Origin: Paralichthys olivaceus
Taxonomy: Eukaryota > Chordata > Actinopteri > Pleuronectiformes > Paralichthyidae
Direction: 5' to 3'
Assembly (NCBI RefSeq): GCF_024713975.1
Contig: NC_091107.1
Location: forward strand, 18,963,501 to 19,027,500
Length of the DNA stretch: 64,000 nucleotides
The position numbers and the translations under genes were made by a program. This document shows positions 32,908 to 45,760 of this stretch, in pieces. Within the stretch, counting starts at the first letter, position 1. Each line of letters starts with the position of its first letter. The notes below the pieces were generated by a model. The model was not told the DNA's origin. It ran no database searches and saw nothing but the letters and a program-made list of their open reading frames with translations.

Positions 32908-35900
32908 TCAGTGGCTCACTCTTGATGCACTTTATCCAGGTTGGCAGGAACAGGTTAGTCTCCTGGAAGACACTTTAAGCAACCTGTCACCTGGAGCCTG
33001 GATCATCTGTTTGTAGGAGACTTTTGTGCTTGACTTCACCACAGGGAAGATTTGAAATTCCACTGAGGTACAAGTTACTTTCTAGTGTAGTTGTTCAGTT
33101 GTACTTGTGTGTAAATGTTTTCCTGTGATGTGCAGCTGTACATTTATGTGCTTCTTTCCCACTTCCTGAGTTGTGAAGCCTTCAGTGTGTCCATGTGCTT
33201 TGAAATGGAAAAAACATGGTGGTGGTAAAAATATTGTTTTTATGTGTTTGAGGCGTGTAAACAGTTATGATATTCACATGATGATGAAGAGCAAAGAAAA
33301 AGGATCAGGTCTGACAGACATATTTAAAGTGTGTGCATGTTAATCATAAATAAAAACATCAATGTTGGTGCCTGTGAGATTGACGCAAGTGCCAAAAATA
33401 TAACGTTTGCCAAATTCACATAAAACTACTATTTAGAGCTGATTGTAAACTTGTGTTAATTGTTCTATAAGTGATGACATCAGCCACTCACTCCGCAGCT
33501 TGTGTACTAAAATTTGTGCCGACTTGTTGTTCTGACTTGAGGAGGCCTTCACATGAATTTTTCCAGTCGGGACCTCGTTATCCTGATGCCACCTGAATGC
33601 ACCATATCATTGGTTTGCATTATGCAGCAGTTTGACCTTGAATATCCAGAAGGTGCTTGAAGTAACACTGACTGTGGAGCCAGATCTGGGTTGCCAGATA
33701 TTTTGCTGTTGAGATAAATGATGTAAAATATGCACAATATGCTCTAATATATTTTCAAATTGTTATCTGTTTTATAGTTGTCTTAGCCACTGCTGATTTG
33801 CCTATGCTACTCTGCTGCTACCTGTGCTATGATTCTATTGGTGATTTCATATTATACCAGCAGTGTGTGAATGGATCAGATTTAAGTTGATGTCAACTTC
33901 CAGGGTGATTTGACCCCAGTCACTTATCTTTTTCCCTTTTTATCCCAGTTTCTTTGCCAGACTAATCAGCTGGTGTGATATTTGTGCACCCTCTCTTGCA
34001 CTGCATGTGATAACTGTGTGCTTCTATGGTATTGCACAGTATAAAGTTCCCAAAGCCTTCGGCTACATTATATATACTGTATATACATTTTGTGTATATA
34101 ATTGCCCACGTGAAGTCAGAATCCATCTCCCTATGTTTTATTTCTAGTATTTTGTCTTTGTCTAAATAAATCTTCCTGTGGATCCTAACCCAGAGGTGGC
34201 ATTGTCCAACGCTCACTGGGGCGCACCATGTTGCCTTGGTTACAGGTGGATGTTAAGGTCAGGAGGAAAATGGATCATTAATCCATGAAAGGGAAAAAGT
34301 TAACAGTCTTTGCCTTGGCTTTCATAGGAATAAGGGCTCGTTTAATTTCAGTTTAATGGACCCAGCACGCCGTCACCAACAGAAACCCTGAAACCACAGA
34401 ATCCACCCCATCACAAATCTCAGTTTAACCCCAGGTGGTTCTGTCTGCATGTATCTGAATGCATGTTCAGTACTGCTCGGGCCTGTGTTGCTTAATGATG
34501 CTCTGTCTCTTACAGGTGAGTGTCTGGTGTTGAACTGTCTGAGGAGGGAGCATCAAGTGTGGCACATCCTCAAGTGTCTTTAAGATCAAGGTTTGTGATC
34601 CAAGTCCAACACCACTTCTCTGGATTTCAGAACAACTGGCACTTTTGTTGCTGCATGTGGCTAAACATTATCCTTGAACCCTGCTCCTCTGTCCATGGTC
34701 TTTCTTTATAAACCTGAGCATTTCACTTGCTCTCAGATCTAAAATGAAATGTCTGTCGTCCTCACCCAGGACAAACTGCTCAAAGAGGGATCTTGTCCTG
34801 AATGAGTGGCTCTGAACACATCCTGGGATTGGTTGGTTGGTGACGCTCTTATTTCGCATTCAAGTGGTGTTGGAATTAATTCTTGACTGGGAAAATGTGT
34901 TTCACGAGTTGCAGAAGTCTCACTTATAAAATCATTTTACATTCGACTCTAATATATTACCTTTAATGTGAACTTGTCAAACTTTCACTTTCTTTAGATG
35001 CAAACTTTAGTAACCTTTCTAAACCCTAAATTGGTTCGCGTGTGTGTGCGTGTCAAAACTGTACTGTAAAGCACTTTAAGAGATGGAGACAAAAGCTCCA
35101 TATAAATACAGACTTTTAGATTCTTTGAAACATTTCAACTGATCAAACAGTAACCAACGTTAACATAATGCAGACAGTTAATCAAAGCTAATATATGAAC
35201 TGTATCTTCCACTGAGTTCTCTGAATTAACTCAACTTTAAGATGTATGATAAGTTGGTCTGATTCCATAGATAGACTGGAGTTGAGGGAATATGAAATTC
35301 TCATCCTCCAGTCAGTCAGTCTTCCTCTGTGGCCTCGTGCTTCTGCGGACCTGACCGGCCATCTGTTTTTCCATCCAGCAGCCGTGCCTGCTCAAACTCA
35401 CCTGCAGCTCCAGGCAGCTGATATCATCTCCCACAGCTAATAAACAGAGAGAATCAAAGCAGGAACTGTGATTGAACTTCCCATCAACTCCTCCGTGAGA
35501 CTGCTTTTGATGAATTATAGTCCCTTCATTTCCTCCACTGAGGTTTCACCAGAGGTAACAAAGGCAACTATAAAAGTTAAGACAGCATGGGAACAAGTTT
35601 TCCTTACATCATCAAGAACCAAATGGTTCCATATATTCATGATCATTTTGCAGATCTGTACTTCAGAGAACTCTGCTGTGTTACTAATGTATCCAAGCTG
35701 TTCCATGAAGCATTTCTCTGATCGGGCAGTGGTCAGACACGACCACTCCATGGGGGGCATGGAGGACAAGAGAAAGTATAGTGACACCAAGTTGCATTAA
35801 TATGATGTGTAGGAAATAAAAGGTTGATACTCCTGTGCTGACAGTTTTCCTAATATTACTCAATTTGGATATTTTACTAATTGCTTTTGCTGTTTTAGAT

Positions 35901-36864
35901 TTTAAAAAATTGTGGGGTTCGTGGCTTCTGAAGGCAGACATGCCAGAAAAAAAATTGAGTACCACTCCTCTAGTGCCAGGTTCAATTTTGTCCTTTCCAG
36001 GCTTGCTCTTTTAGAATATAGGACAAGATATGAATTATCACTATGCCTTGTATTGAATAAGCTTATCATAAGTTATTGTACTTAAAATCTTAAATAAGTA
36101 ATAATAATGGTTTCCTTCTGACAGATTATAAAGTAGTAAATGTATATAACCAAGTAAAAACTAAAATTGTGCTTGTGTATTTGAGTTAATGTTTGTAGTC
36201 ACTTTCTATCACTGTAACTGGGACATTAGATTTAATAAAAACCTCAGTCTTTATCTACAGTATTTGTGTCATTCTCTACAAATTGATTTTAAGAATATAA
36301 TTTGGGAATTTACACCACGCCTCACATTGTATATTTAGATTTTATATCAGTGCAAATATAATATTACAATCCATTTTCACAGAACAGGCTCAGTTGTTTC
36401 TGCAGGTTTTTAACAGCAGTTTGACCTGTTTCTGCTAAAGAGGTTTGTTTTCTCCCGTGTTTCTTGGCGTTGCCTCGACATTGTATGAGAATGAAGTCAG
36501 TGATTGTGGTGAAAGGCGGTTAATGTACTACTGCTGTCAGAGCTGTTCCCCAGCTCCAGCCTGTACCCTGTAATTGTGTTATTGCTCTGTAGAATTGTCA
36601 GTAGAGTTGTACTGCCCCAGTCAGGATACCGGAGCAAGGTCTGCGGAGGGAGGTTAACTTGACAAATAAATTGCTATCTGCCAAGATGAATGGAGTTCGC
36701 CAGTGAGCAGATGAGGAGAGCGGTGACCTGACATCGCTTCTGACATGCTCTGTATATCCCCTGTCATCTCTCCCCTTCCTTTCTCTGTACACGGTGCCAG
36801 CTGCTGCTTCCTCTGATGTCTTACTGGAGCTGCCAAAGACTCAACTCCAACACTATCTCTGGTT

Positions 36865-36884
36865 TTGTGTGTGTGTGTGTGTGT
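36865..36884. repeat. (GT)n microsatellite
   Basis: Ten GT units; a (CA)n tract lies 110 bp downstream, so the two could pair. Confidence 0.9.
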
Positions 36885-36949
36885 CTGTCCATGCATGTGG
36901 TTACATCAGAGTAATACATTGTTTTTAAGGGCCTCTTCACTTTTTCATT

Positions 36950-36989
36950 ATAATTTGTTAATGTCAAAGTTCTTTATAGTACAGTTTTC

Positions 36990-37030
<41 letters not shown>

Positions 37031-37155
37031 TCATACAGTGCATCTATTAGCAGCAGTTTTTTTGTTCTATGACGGGCAATTCCCCAGGCAGGTGGGGAAG
37101 ACTGGGAATCAAACTGCCGATCTTCGGGTTGGAGGACGACCACTCTACCCTAGGT
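36950..37155 (+). repeat. Dispersed teleost repeat, copy 2 of 3, with internal (CA)n
   Basis: Matches 8241-8462 in order: 'caaagttctttata', 'ttccattcacacac', '(CA)n at 36994-37030', 'cattcatacagtg', 'gactgggaatcaaactgccg'. The CA expansion arose inside the 'ttcacacaca' block of the repeat. Confidence 0.65.
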
Positions 37156-37544
37156 TAAAGACCATATGTTTTCATTATATTATTATACCATCATTAGATT
37201 TCTAATACTGATTATCTTTCACTTGCATGGCATCCAGCAGGTCAGTGTTGAAGAGGAGGATGGCCCTTTAGATCACATTTGACACCTCAAGTTTGCTGAC
37301 ACTGAATATGAGGAGGCACTTTGGTTATTATGGTCCACTGCAGGGAACGTAGCTTATATAGAGGATTAACTGACAGTAAGTTTCTCTAACCATAGCTCTG
37401 CTCATCTGATTACAGCTGAATCATAGGTCCAGGCATGATACTGTACAAATGTGTCTGTTTGATTGTCACTGCTTTTCATTTTTCCAAAATTCCCATGTGT
37501 GTAAAATAAACCACCAGGTGCAGTTCCATATATTAGCCAGTAGT

Positions 37545-37700
37545 AAAAATATGTTTTCACCCCTGTCTGTCCTTGGTTGGTATGATTGTCAACAAGATTA
37601 CACAAAAACAACCAGGTTGAATTCCATGACGCTTGGTGAATGGATGTGATATGAGTCAGGAAAGAACCCAATAAATGTTGGGGACAGATCCAAGAAGTCT
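37545..37700 (+). repeat. Dispersed teleost repeat, copy 2 of the intron-13 family
   Basis: Shares 'gattacacaaaaacaacc', 'ttccatgacgcttggtg' with the copy at 20490-20650, same orientation. Confidence 0.55.
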
Positions 37701-38374
37701 TTTCACTTTCTTTGACGGTTTGAGAAATATCCCAGAGAATAATTATTGAATCTTGATTTTTAAAGGTTTGACCTATTTAGGGAACTGATGTCTGTAAATG
37801 CATAAAATTCAGTGCAGCTTGATTGAATGTGGGGGCCTGATTGGCATTAGACTGAGTGTTGTTCTACTCATTTGATTATTGTTCACTCATTCCATTCTTC
37901 CAATTTGTCGAAAAGTTGTTAAAGAAAATGGAGTGGAAACAGATCTTATGAGTTTTCAGGACTCAACCAGGGAGAAAATGATGGAAGGAAATCTTCCTAT
38001 AGTCCAGAGATGGTTCTTTACTAACATCTTGTCCTTCATCTTGTCCCTTTCAACTCATTTACAATTTATTTATCTTTATTTGGCATCACTGAACACAGCA
38101 CACTTCATCTATTTCTGCAAAAATGTCCCCAGAATTACAGCAGCAGGTGTTCAGCAGCATATGTTAAGGCCTTAACTGACAGAACTGTTAAAGTGACTCT
38201 AATAGCATTGCACACAGACATAAAAGACAGTGTACTGTGTGCAGCAGCATCAAATATTACCTCAGACCTCCCACTTAATAATGCATGCATCATAAACACT
38301 GGACTGCAGAGCATCAAAGACACAGAAGGACAGATTTTCCTCTCAGCTTCTTGTGGCTCACTGTTCTCTCAACA

Positions 38375-38388
38375 TCCAGCAGGTGGCG
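38375..38388 (+). promoter_or_regulatory. CTCF-like motif
   Basis: CCAGCAGGTGGCGT matches 13 of 14 positions of the CTCF core. The surroundings look unique rather than repetitive. Confidence 0.4.
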
Positions 38389-40278
38389 TTGTATGATAAG
38401 TGATGAGAGGCTGTGTCGCCTGTCCTCAGATGTGTGTGGCACAGTAATACCACATTACAGCTGCTACAAAATGATGAATGGGAATAATCAATGTCATTTT
38501 AGGAGGCTAATTTGAAATTCAACAACAGCCAGACAGTAACGTGGGCTCACACTGATGTATTGTTCATGTGGGCGGCAAACACGGATGTTTATTCGTATGA
38601 TTGACTGTTATTAGCCTCAGCCATCACAAATCATTAACATTTACTAGTTGAATAGCTGAAGAGTGAAAATCCATAGTATTAGAGGGAAGTGAAGATTACT
38701 GTTGTGCTGTTCTCTTTGCGCATCCCTACAGCAAACCGGTGGTCACCAAGGTGAAAGGAATCGTCTCACGGTGACCTCTGTGTGCCTCTGCTTATTCAAA
38801 ACATGCCCCCACCCCCACATCACACATCTCTGCAAGCCTCAAGCATCAGTTTGTCACAAAGCCACTGGCACGACTACACTGTCGTCCTTCTTTTCCTCCC
38901 ATTCATCTTAATAGATGAGATTCTTCCCAGCCGCCGAAAAAAGAGGAGCATCCTTTTCAGCCACACCACGACCAGTCGATTGTCAATCTGATGGATGCGT
39001 GTGGCCCAGATCTGGGCCACTGCATTAGTCGTGGAGGCTCCTGGTTATTCACCGTGGATCCACATCGCTGCTCACATCTTGTTTGTGTTTGTGGCGTAAT
39101 TGTTTTGTTGTTGCAGCTCAGACTGGGTGTAACACGGTGTCCATTTAAATGTGGTCACAGCTCCTGTCAGGTACATTTGTTTCATGTCGTCAAATGACCT
39201 GAGACGCAGTCGAGGATTTACTTAGAAACATGTTACCTTTAAAACTGTGTCTGTTAATTGGTTGTTTTTGTGCATAAAACGTGTATTTGTGTTGTACTGC
39301 TACTGAAGGTCATGTTTTACTAATGCAAAACATGAAGCCCAGTAACCAGGGGCAGATTTCCCGGCGGGGGGGGGGCATGGAGGTCCAGATCCCACTATCC
39401 TGGGAATAACAGAGGTGTCCCCCTCGTCATCATTGAAAAAGTAGCTGTAGGGTTTGTATCCCCTCTCATGTGCCTCACTGAGGGTTTGTCCTTCATTATG
39501 TTTCAAACATTTAAACAGTGACAGCAAAATTTAAAAGATCTGCCTCCTCCATAAAACAAATTCTATTTAGGGATATTATCTATAGTTCAGTTAATGGTTG
39601 TCACTTCTCTACTGTTGTGCATGTATAGGCTACTGGACTTATAAGAAATGACTTGAATAATATAATTACAGAAGCCTGCAGATACAACCTGTGTGTTATT
39701 TATGTGTGTCTGTCTGTCTCCTTTGAGAAATGTTAGTTTATTGTCCCCTCAACCATAACAGGAAATGGCTGCTCTAAATTGAAGCAGCAAAGTGAACTCC
39801 AGCACAGGCTTAAAAAGCTGCCTTCTTTTAAGAGGCACCATGATGTTTTCAATTGATGGCGTGCTACATCTCAGCAGAGGTCCTCCTCTCACACAGCTCT
39901 TTCCGCCTCTCTCTCCCCCTGCTAGCCCGGGGCCAAAAGCCCGGGCCGCCACGCCAGTCCTAATAAAATCCTCAGCTGAGAGTGGCGGCGGCAGCAGCAG
40001 GCCTGCATTCTTCAGGAGCCAGCACTTCCCCTAATCTGCCCCAGAGATGGAGCAACAGTTGGCCTGGCTGGTGGGGAGGAGAGAGGTGGAGGGAGGAGTG
40101 GAGGGGGCTCCCTAGTGACATGAGCACGATGTGTTTGTAAAAACATAGGGAATGTTGGAATTGGATACGCTCACACTCTCAGGGCCTGGTTTTGGCAGAT
40201 GTGTTCATTTTCTCCGGCGACCGGCACTAAACAGAGAGACAAGCAGAGAGCATTTTCCTACCTGCCACACTTTGATCC

Positions 40279-40280
<2 letters not shown>

Positions 40281-40353
<73 letters not shown>
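40281..40353. repeat. (TG)n microsatellite, 73 bp
   Basis: Uninterrupted TG run of about 36 units; alternating purine-pyrimidine, so capable of Z-DNA. Confidence 0.97.
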
Positions 40354-40354
<1 letters not shown>

Positions 40355-40639
40355 GATGTTGGAGAAAGCTAGAAAAGAGAGGAAGAGAGTCAGGGAGGCA
40401 CTGGACTAGTAAATGCCTTGCAGATGTGTGCAGCAATGTAGCCACTTGTGTCAGCCAAGAGATTTTTTTTGTTGGCGCATAAGAACATAATTCTACATTG
40501 TAAAAAGGTCTCCCATGGCACGAGTTACGTGAAATGTATTTTCATCCCTTTATACAGGAGTCCTGCTGTGATTGTGGTCAGTAGGCCTGGTTGTGTCTGG
40601 TTCTGTACTGTAGCTGACGTAGCCTGTGCGGTCTTTATA

Positions 40640-40765
40640 GAGCAGATCAAGCCCCCATGAATTAATCCCTCTCTGCTGGTCTCTAGTTTCAATTGATTGC
40701 TTTAATTTGGCCTGTAATGATTAGGATGCCTCCTGCCTGCAATTAGTGCTTGTGTGTATGTGTGT
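40640..40765. promoter_or_regulatory. Possible conserved non-coding element
   Basis: Non-repetitive block rich in homeodomain-type sites: GAATTAATCC, CAATTGATT, the palindromic pair TAATGATTA at 40715-40723, and GCAATTAGTG. There are no open frames of note. Motif density is what I see; enhancer function is inference. Confidence 0.3.
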
Positions 40766-42633
40766 GTGAATATGTGTACTGGTGGGCTGTGTTTAATTAC
40801 TGCAGTGGATGGATGCTGTGTGGCCCAGCAGGAGCCTGCAGGAAAGGGAGGATCCACGACTGTGCTTGGCGTCCACTGTCACCTCTACCCACAGTGAATC
40901 AGAGCCAGGACCCGGTTTAATTCCTTCCTGTCCAAGTGAAGTAGCCAGATTTTTTTTTCCCACCCTATTGCCACGAATCCCAGAGTTTGACTTTGTGAAC
41001 TGAGCTTTGATAGACTGAGGTCTGAAGTGTTTGAGTAAATCAGGACTCTGTGTGTGTGTGTTTGTTAAAATTCCACATAACTTATTGAATCTAGGAATTT
41101 GACGAGCGAGCCAAAGATCTGGAACATGTCTGTGTGTATTCGAGGGAGAAGTAGGTGTGTTGTGATGGTTTATTTGGCTGAGGCACAGTGTCATGGATAC
41201 AAATCCACCACAGGGCAGAGGTGGAACAGATGAAAGAACATTGACTCAGGACAGTTTTGTGTTGTGTGCTTTTCATTTTACCCCACTTTATATTTATACA
41301 TTGGTACATTTCAGAGAGAACATTCCCTGTACATGACAGCTATAGTTCAGGTTAGAATTTACATACAATGTCTATTGTCTGTGAGTTATTACAAATTAGA
41401 TATTTAATATTTCAGTAAAAAGCAAAAGGTGGAAATCAATTCTCTGTGATGCAGAACATTTGTTTTTTTTTTAGCTCCAACTCAGTCTGTAAAATAATGC
41501 TGTTGCATCAATGCACACAATCAAAATGTAGAGTTATTTTAGTTCACAGTTACATTTTCTGCAGAACATTGACTGTTATATTTGAATTAAATGAGTTAAT
41601 ACTTGTTTTCATTCAAATGCATGGTTTATACTTTCATGGGATTATTGTTTACATTGTAATACTGGTTCTTGTCATTGAGACAAAGATCTTATCCATCACT
41701 GCCACAGCAACATGTGTCAGCACCTTATCCCTATTATCATTTATTTGATTTATTATTGTGTAGGACAGCAGTTGTTCTTAAATCTATCAATCCATGCTCA
41801 GAGAGAGATTGTGAGATCCCTCTCGTTGAGATACTAGAAAGAGCAAATTGGGAGAACGATGTTAATACATTCTTGGTTCGTTTCTCCCTTGGAGACACAT
41901 ATACTCTGTTTGTATTGATAATATGTGACGCTGTACGGTCATATTGATAGTCATCATATTGATGATATAAGGATACTGCACCTGTTGTGTGGATTGCACT
42001 ATGTATAGCGCTCATGTCTGAGTGCATGTGGCGACCGGGGGATGAAATTAGAGCCACCAGCAATAACACAAGTGTGAAAACTGTGCACCGACATCCAGAT
42101 GGTACACGACCAAAGGAGTTCACGTCCTCAGCATAATGAAAAACAAAATACACCCCCGGACACCCTCTCCCCCAACCTCTCATTTGTCTCCCTATCTCTG
42201 TTTTTGTTTAATAAAATCGTGCTCGCTCATCAGCAGAGGAGGCCGGGGCTTCTCCTCTCTCTGGTGCGAGAGCAGCAGCAGGAGCTCCCTTGGGGCGTGG
42301 TGGTGGTGGTGGTGGGCCTGGTTCGCTGTGTGCTGCCGCTGTCAGTCTGTAGAGAATGCAAATGAGGCTCTGCTCGCTCTCTCTCTGATATACTCTCTGT
42401 ATATAACCAGGCACTAACTCTGTCTCTCACTATCACACTCTGTCTCTTGTCCCATCTATCTCAAGGTCCTGAGGGTGCACGCACCATCCTCCACCTTTGT
42501 TTAAATCATCATACCTCGGTGCACTTAGTACTCACCTGTCACATGCAGCTAAGATGCTGGCTTTATTACGCTATAGGCGTGCACTTTACTACCAGGCTGT
42601 GATCATGAAGATCATATTTTTTGACACATACGC

Positions 42634-43157
42634 CTTTTTCCACCACAGTGAACCAGGTCTAAGTGCTGGTTCAGAGCTGGTTCACCTTGGGAACCTTTTA
42701 AGAACCAGTTTGCTTTTCCATGGGCGAGTGATGCCTGAGAGCCACACTTGCGCCATCTAAGCACAACATAAACAATGGAGGACTACAGCAGCAGTTTTCA
42801 AGTGTGGTTTAGTTGTTCGCTGTATTTGGTTAAGTACAGGGTTTGTTTTCGAAGCTCCATCTAATATGCCTTGGATCTCAGCCAATGACCACACGGCAAG
42901 GTGACAGTTTGTCTCCTCTCCAGACCACTGCTGCTACGTTTTTCGCATTCATTACTTTGCTGCAGACTATTCTGTTTGCATGGTCGGATTTTTCAAAATG
43001 ATTGTCACCACAAAGTCACGATAGCCTCTAACGTAGGCGGTTCATTCTTCCAGACCAGCAAAGAGCTGTGCCACTCTGGAACTAGTTATTCTGGCTGTCG
43101 AAACACAAAGAACTGGATCGAGATTATGCACTGGCTCTGGAAATGCCTCGGTGGAAT
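42634..43157. mobile_element. Possible non-autonomous DNA transposon
   Basis: Left end CTTTTTCCACCACAGTGAAC with 'gtgctggttcagagctggtt' and 'aagaaccagttt'; right end with 'agaactggat' and 'ctctggaaatgcctcggtgg'. The ends are loosely inverted (TTTCCACC versus GGTGGAAT) and both are built of 'gaaccag/ctggttc' words, as in fish hAT-like elements of this type. No transposase frame is present. Confidence 0.35.
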
Positions 43158-43439
43158 ACGGGTAAAGGTGCTACACAAGGCTGCTCCAGTTTGTAGGTTA
43201 CTCCCAAAACCAGGACTCCCAATATATAATAAGTGATTCCAGAGTTTAACCCACCTTCTTGTGTTTTTAATCATCGAACCCCAGACAGCAGGGCACTTGG
43301 TCTCACATCCAATTTCATCAGGTTCAAGGACTGAAACACACCACGCCTCTTTAACCTTCAGTTGAGTCCTTCATTGAATATGAATGCTCTTATTAGTTGA
43401 GAGCAAGTGGACTTGTCAAGCGTGAATGGCTCATCTTGT

Positions 43440-43800
43440 TATGCAGGAGCCATATTGAAGTTTGGATAATTGTTTATGCCTCATTAATAAGCATGTAGGA
43501 TTATTTGTTCACAGATCTCCAGTCGGCCTTTAACCTCTTCCTTATTTTAATTATCCTGGAGGTGGAGGTGTTCCATGCTAATTTGAAGTGTAAAGCAGCT
43601 TTCTTTAATGATGTTGTGAGTTTGATCGCTCTGAAGCTCCTCTACCAGTACGATTGATTCCATTTGTTTTTCTCAGTCATTAAACAGATAATCCTGTGCT
43701 GATTGCCAAAAGCTAATTACAGTAGCCACCGCAGGAGTTTTCTGTGCAGTACAGAATAAAACTGTCATTAAAGAAAGAGCTGAAGAGCTTTTAGTGGAGC
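43440..43800. promoter_or_regulatory. Possible conserved non-coding element
   Basis: About 360 bp of complex, non-repetitive AT-rich sequence with many homeobox/forkhead-like words: CTCATTAATAAGC, TTTTAATTATCC, TGCTAATTTG, AGCTAATTACAG, GTCATTAAAG. The texture differs from the decayed repeats around it. Confidence 0.3.
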
Positions 43801-43950
43801 GCCCCTGCTGTTTCCATCCCCATATTTTCTTCTTAATCACCATAAATATTACTTATTGTTTCCAGAAGAAAACAAAACCATGAAGCATTTTTATTCTCTG
43901 CTGCTTAGCAATGCTGCAGACGTGAACAGATGGACATTAGTACTGTGCTA

Positions 43951-44010
43951 AAAGAAAGAAAGAAAGCCAGAGAGAAAGAAAGAAAGAAAGAAAGAAAGAG
44001 AGAAAGAAGT
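43951..44010. repeat. (GAAA)n purine tract
   Basis: Sixty bases of almost pure AAAG/GAGA units on one strand; potential triplex-forming tract. Confidence 0.9.
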
Positions 44011-44831
44011 TACACCCTGGTGTATTTCAGCTGAACCTACAGGACCTGTGTGCTTCGGGATGTTAAAATCTATTACTTATTTCTGTACAGATAATGTAAT
44101 GCAACATGACACGGTGGCAGCATTATTTTTTATAGGTTGGCTGTTTTTGTTAAATTAAAGTTAAACATACATCAGAGTAAATAAAAATATTACTCTAACA
44201 TTTTAGGAATGTTGAGATTTAATGAGGATATTTTTTCTGCTTCACTTTAAAGGTCTTTATTCCTTTATTGCTTAAAGCCTTGTGATTTCAACCCTCCATT
44301 TTAAATACATACAATTCTTTATGATTCAGGAAGTTGTGTCAGCTCTCAAGTATGATCCTGCTCCTTTACAGAGCATATAACTGCACACCACTCTCACAGG
44401 TTTATAACTGATGTTAGGAATGAGAGAGGCCGAATTTCCAGCCTGTAAGCTCTAAGTCGAGTTGTTCATGAAACTGGTTGGAGATGACATTGTGGCTTTA
44501 CTCAAACGCTTCAGATCCCAGTGACTTAATGCATAATCATGCTCTAAGATACACTTGGTCAGCAACATTTCCCGCTGTTAACCCCAATCTTGGAGCCCAT
44601 CAGCTATCATCTGACAATGCAGGAGCCTGTGGGGTCAACAGACAATATGTGGGGCTACTCTGTGTTTTGTTCACTTACTGGTTACAGCACGATTATTATT
44701 ATTTTATTTATTTTTGATCATTTGAGTTAAACATTTCTCTTTTACTCTTTACACGGACTGAAACGTGATTGATCAAACTCAAAATCACCTACAGATTCTA
44801 AATATTCACATACAGAATCTGTTGATAAAGC

Positions 44832-45204
44832 TTTAAGGTTCAGTGTGTAGAATTTTGTGATATCTTATCTTATCTAGTGTTGAAGTTGCATGTTGAAGCT
44901 GAACACCCCTCACCTCACCCTCCCCTTCCAAACATGAAAAAGAACCTGTGGTAGCCTTTAATTGTCATAAAAACTCAAAAGGTGTTTAGTTTGTACAGTC
45001 TGGGCTACTGTAAAAACACATAGAGAGGACCCCCTCCATGTAAATATAAAGTATTTGAATATAAAGGGTCTTTTCTGGGCTAAAGAAAACTACAATTCAT
45101 ACAATTTAGACGAAACGAACGAGTGAAAACATCATGAGGATTATTCTACATTACATTTCTGCCAATAGATCCTTTCACCTAAATCTTACACACTGGACCT
45201 TTAA
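44832..45204 (-). mobile_element. MITE-like element, inverted copy
   Basis: Ends TTTAAGGTTCAGTGTGTAG and CACACTGGACCTTTAA; the interior ('gtgtttagtttgtacagtct', 'agagaggaccccctccatgt', 'ccaatagatcctttcaccta') is the reverse of the copy at 13106-13432. This copy is longer (about 373 bp), closer to the full-length family. Confidence 0.85.
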
Positions 45205-45592
45205 GGTCAAACCTCAGATAGAGACTGTGGCCTTCAAACCATGATTGATGGATATTAAGTGTGACAAGAAAACCATTTCCATACCACCACACCACCACTG
45301 TTATAAACCTCCTTCACATGCAGTTTCTGTCCCAAAGCAGCCAAGTGAAGGAATATATTAACTCTATTCTCCACAGTCACACACATACATGTACAGTATA
45401 CTTCTGTATTGTCACAGCTCCTCGTTGAAGCTTCAGGATGTTTGCACTGAGTGAAATATTCAAACTTTCATGGCTGCCACCTTCCATCATAAAGACATGC
45501 ACATCATTTATTTACAAGTTTCTGCAAACTTCAGCCTAACAGATAAGAATTGGAGAAAAATTTACAACCCCCCCCCCCCACCCTCCAAAGTA

Positions 45593-45760
45593 ATGCAGTG
45601 GTTAGCACTGTCACCTCACAGCAAGTAGGTTCTGAATACGATTGTTCTCTGGGTGTCTGCATGAGTTTTCTCAGGGTACACCAGCTTCCTCCCACAATCC
45701 AAAGACATAAAGTGACAATAAATTGCCTGAAGGTGTGGTGTACTTGTGAGATGGATTAAT
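45593..45760 (+). repeat. tRNA-derived SINE-like repeat
   Basis: Head 'gcagtggttagcactgtcac', 'ctcacagcaagtaggttctg' resembles a tRNA-type promoter (A-box-like TGGTTAGCACT). The body, 'ggtacaccagcttcctccca', 'caatccaaagacat', is shared with 52490-52798. It is decayed, with the B box degraded. Confidence 0.6.
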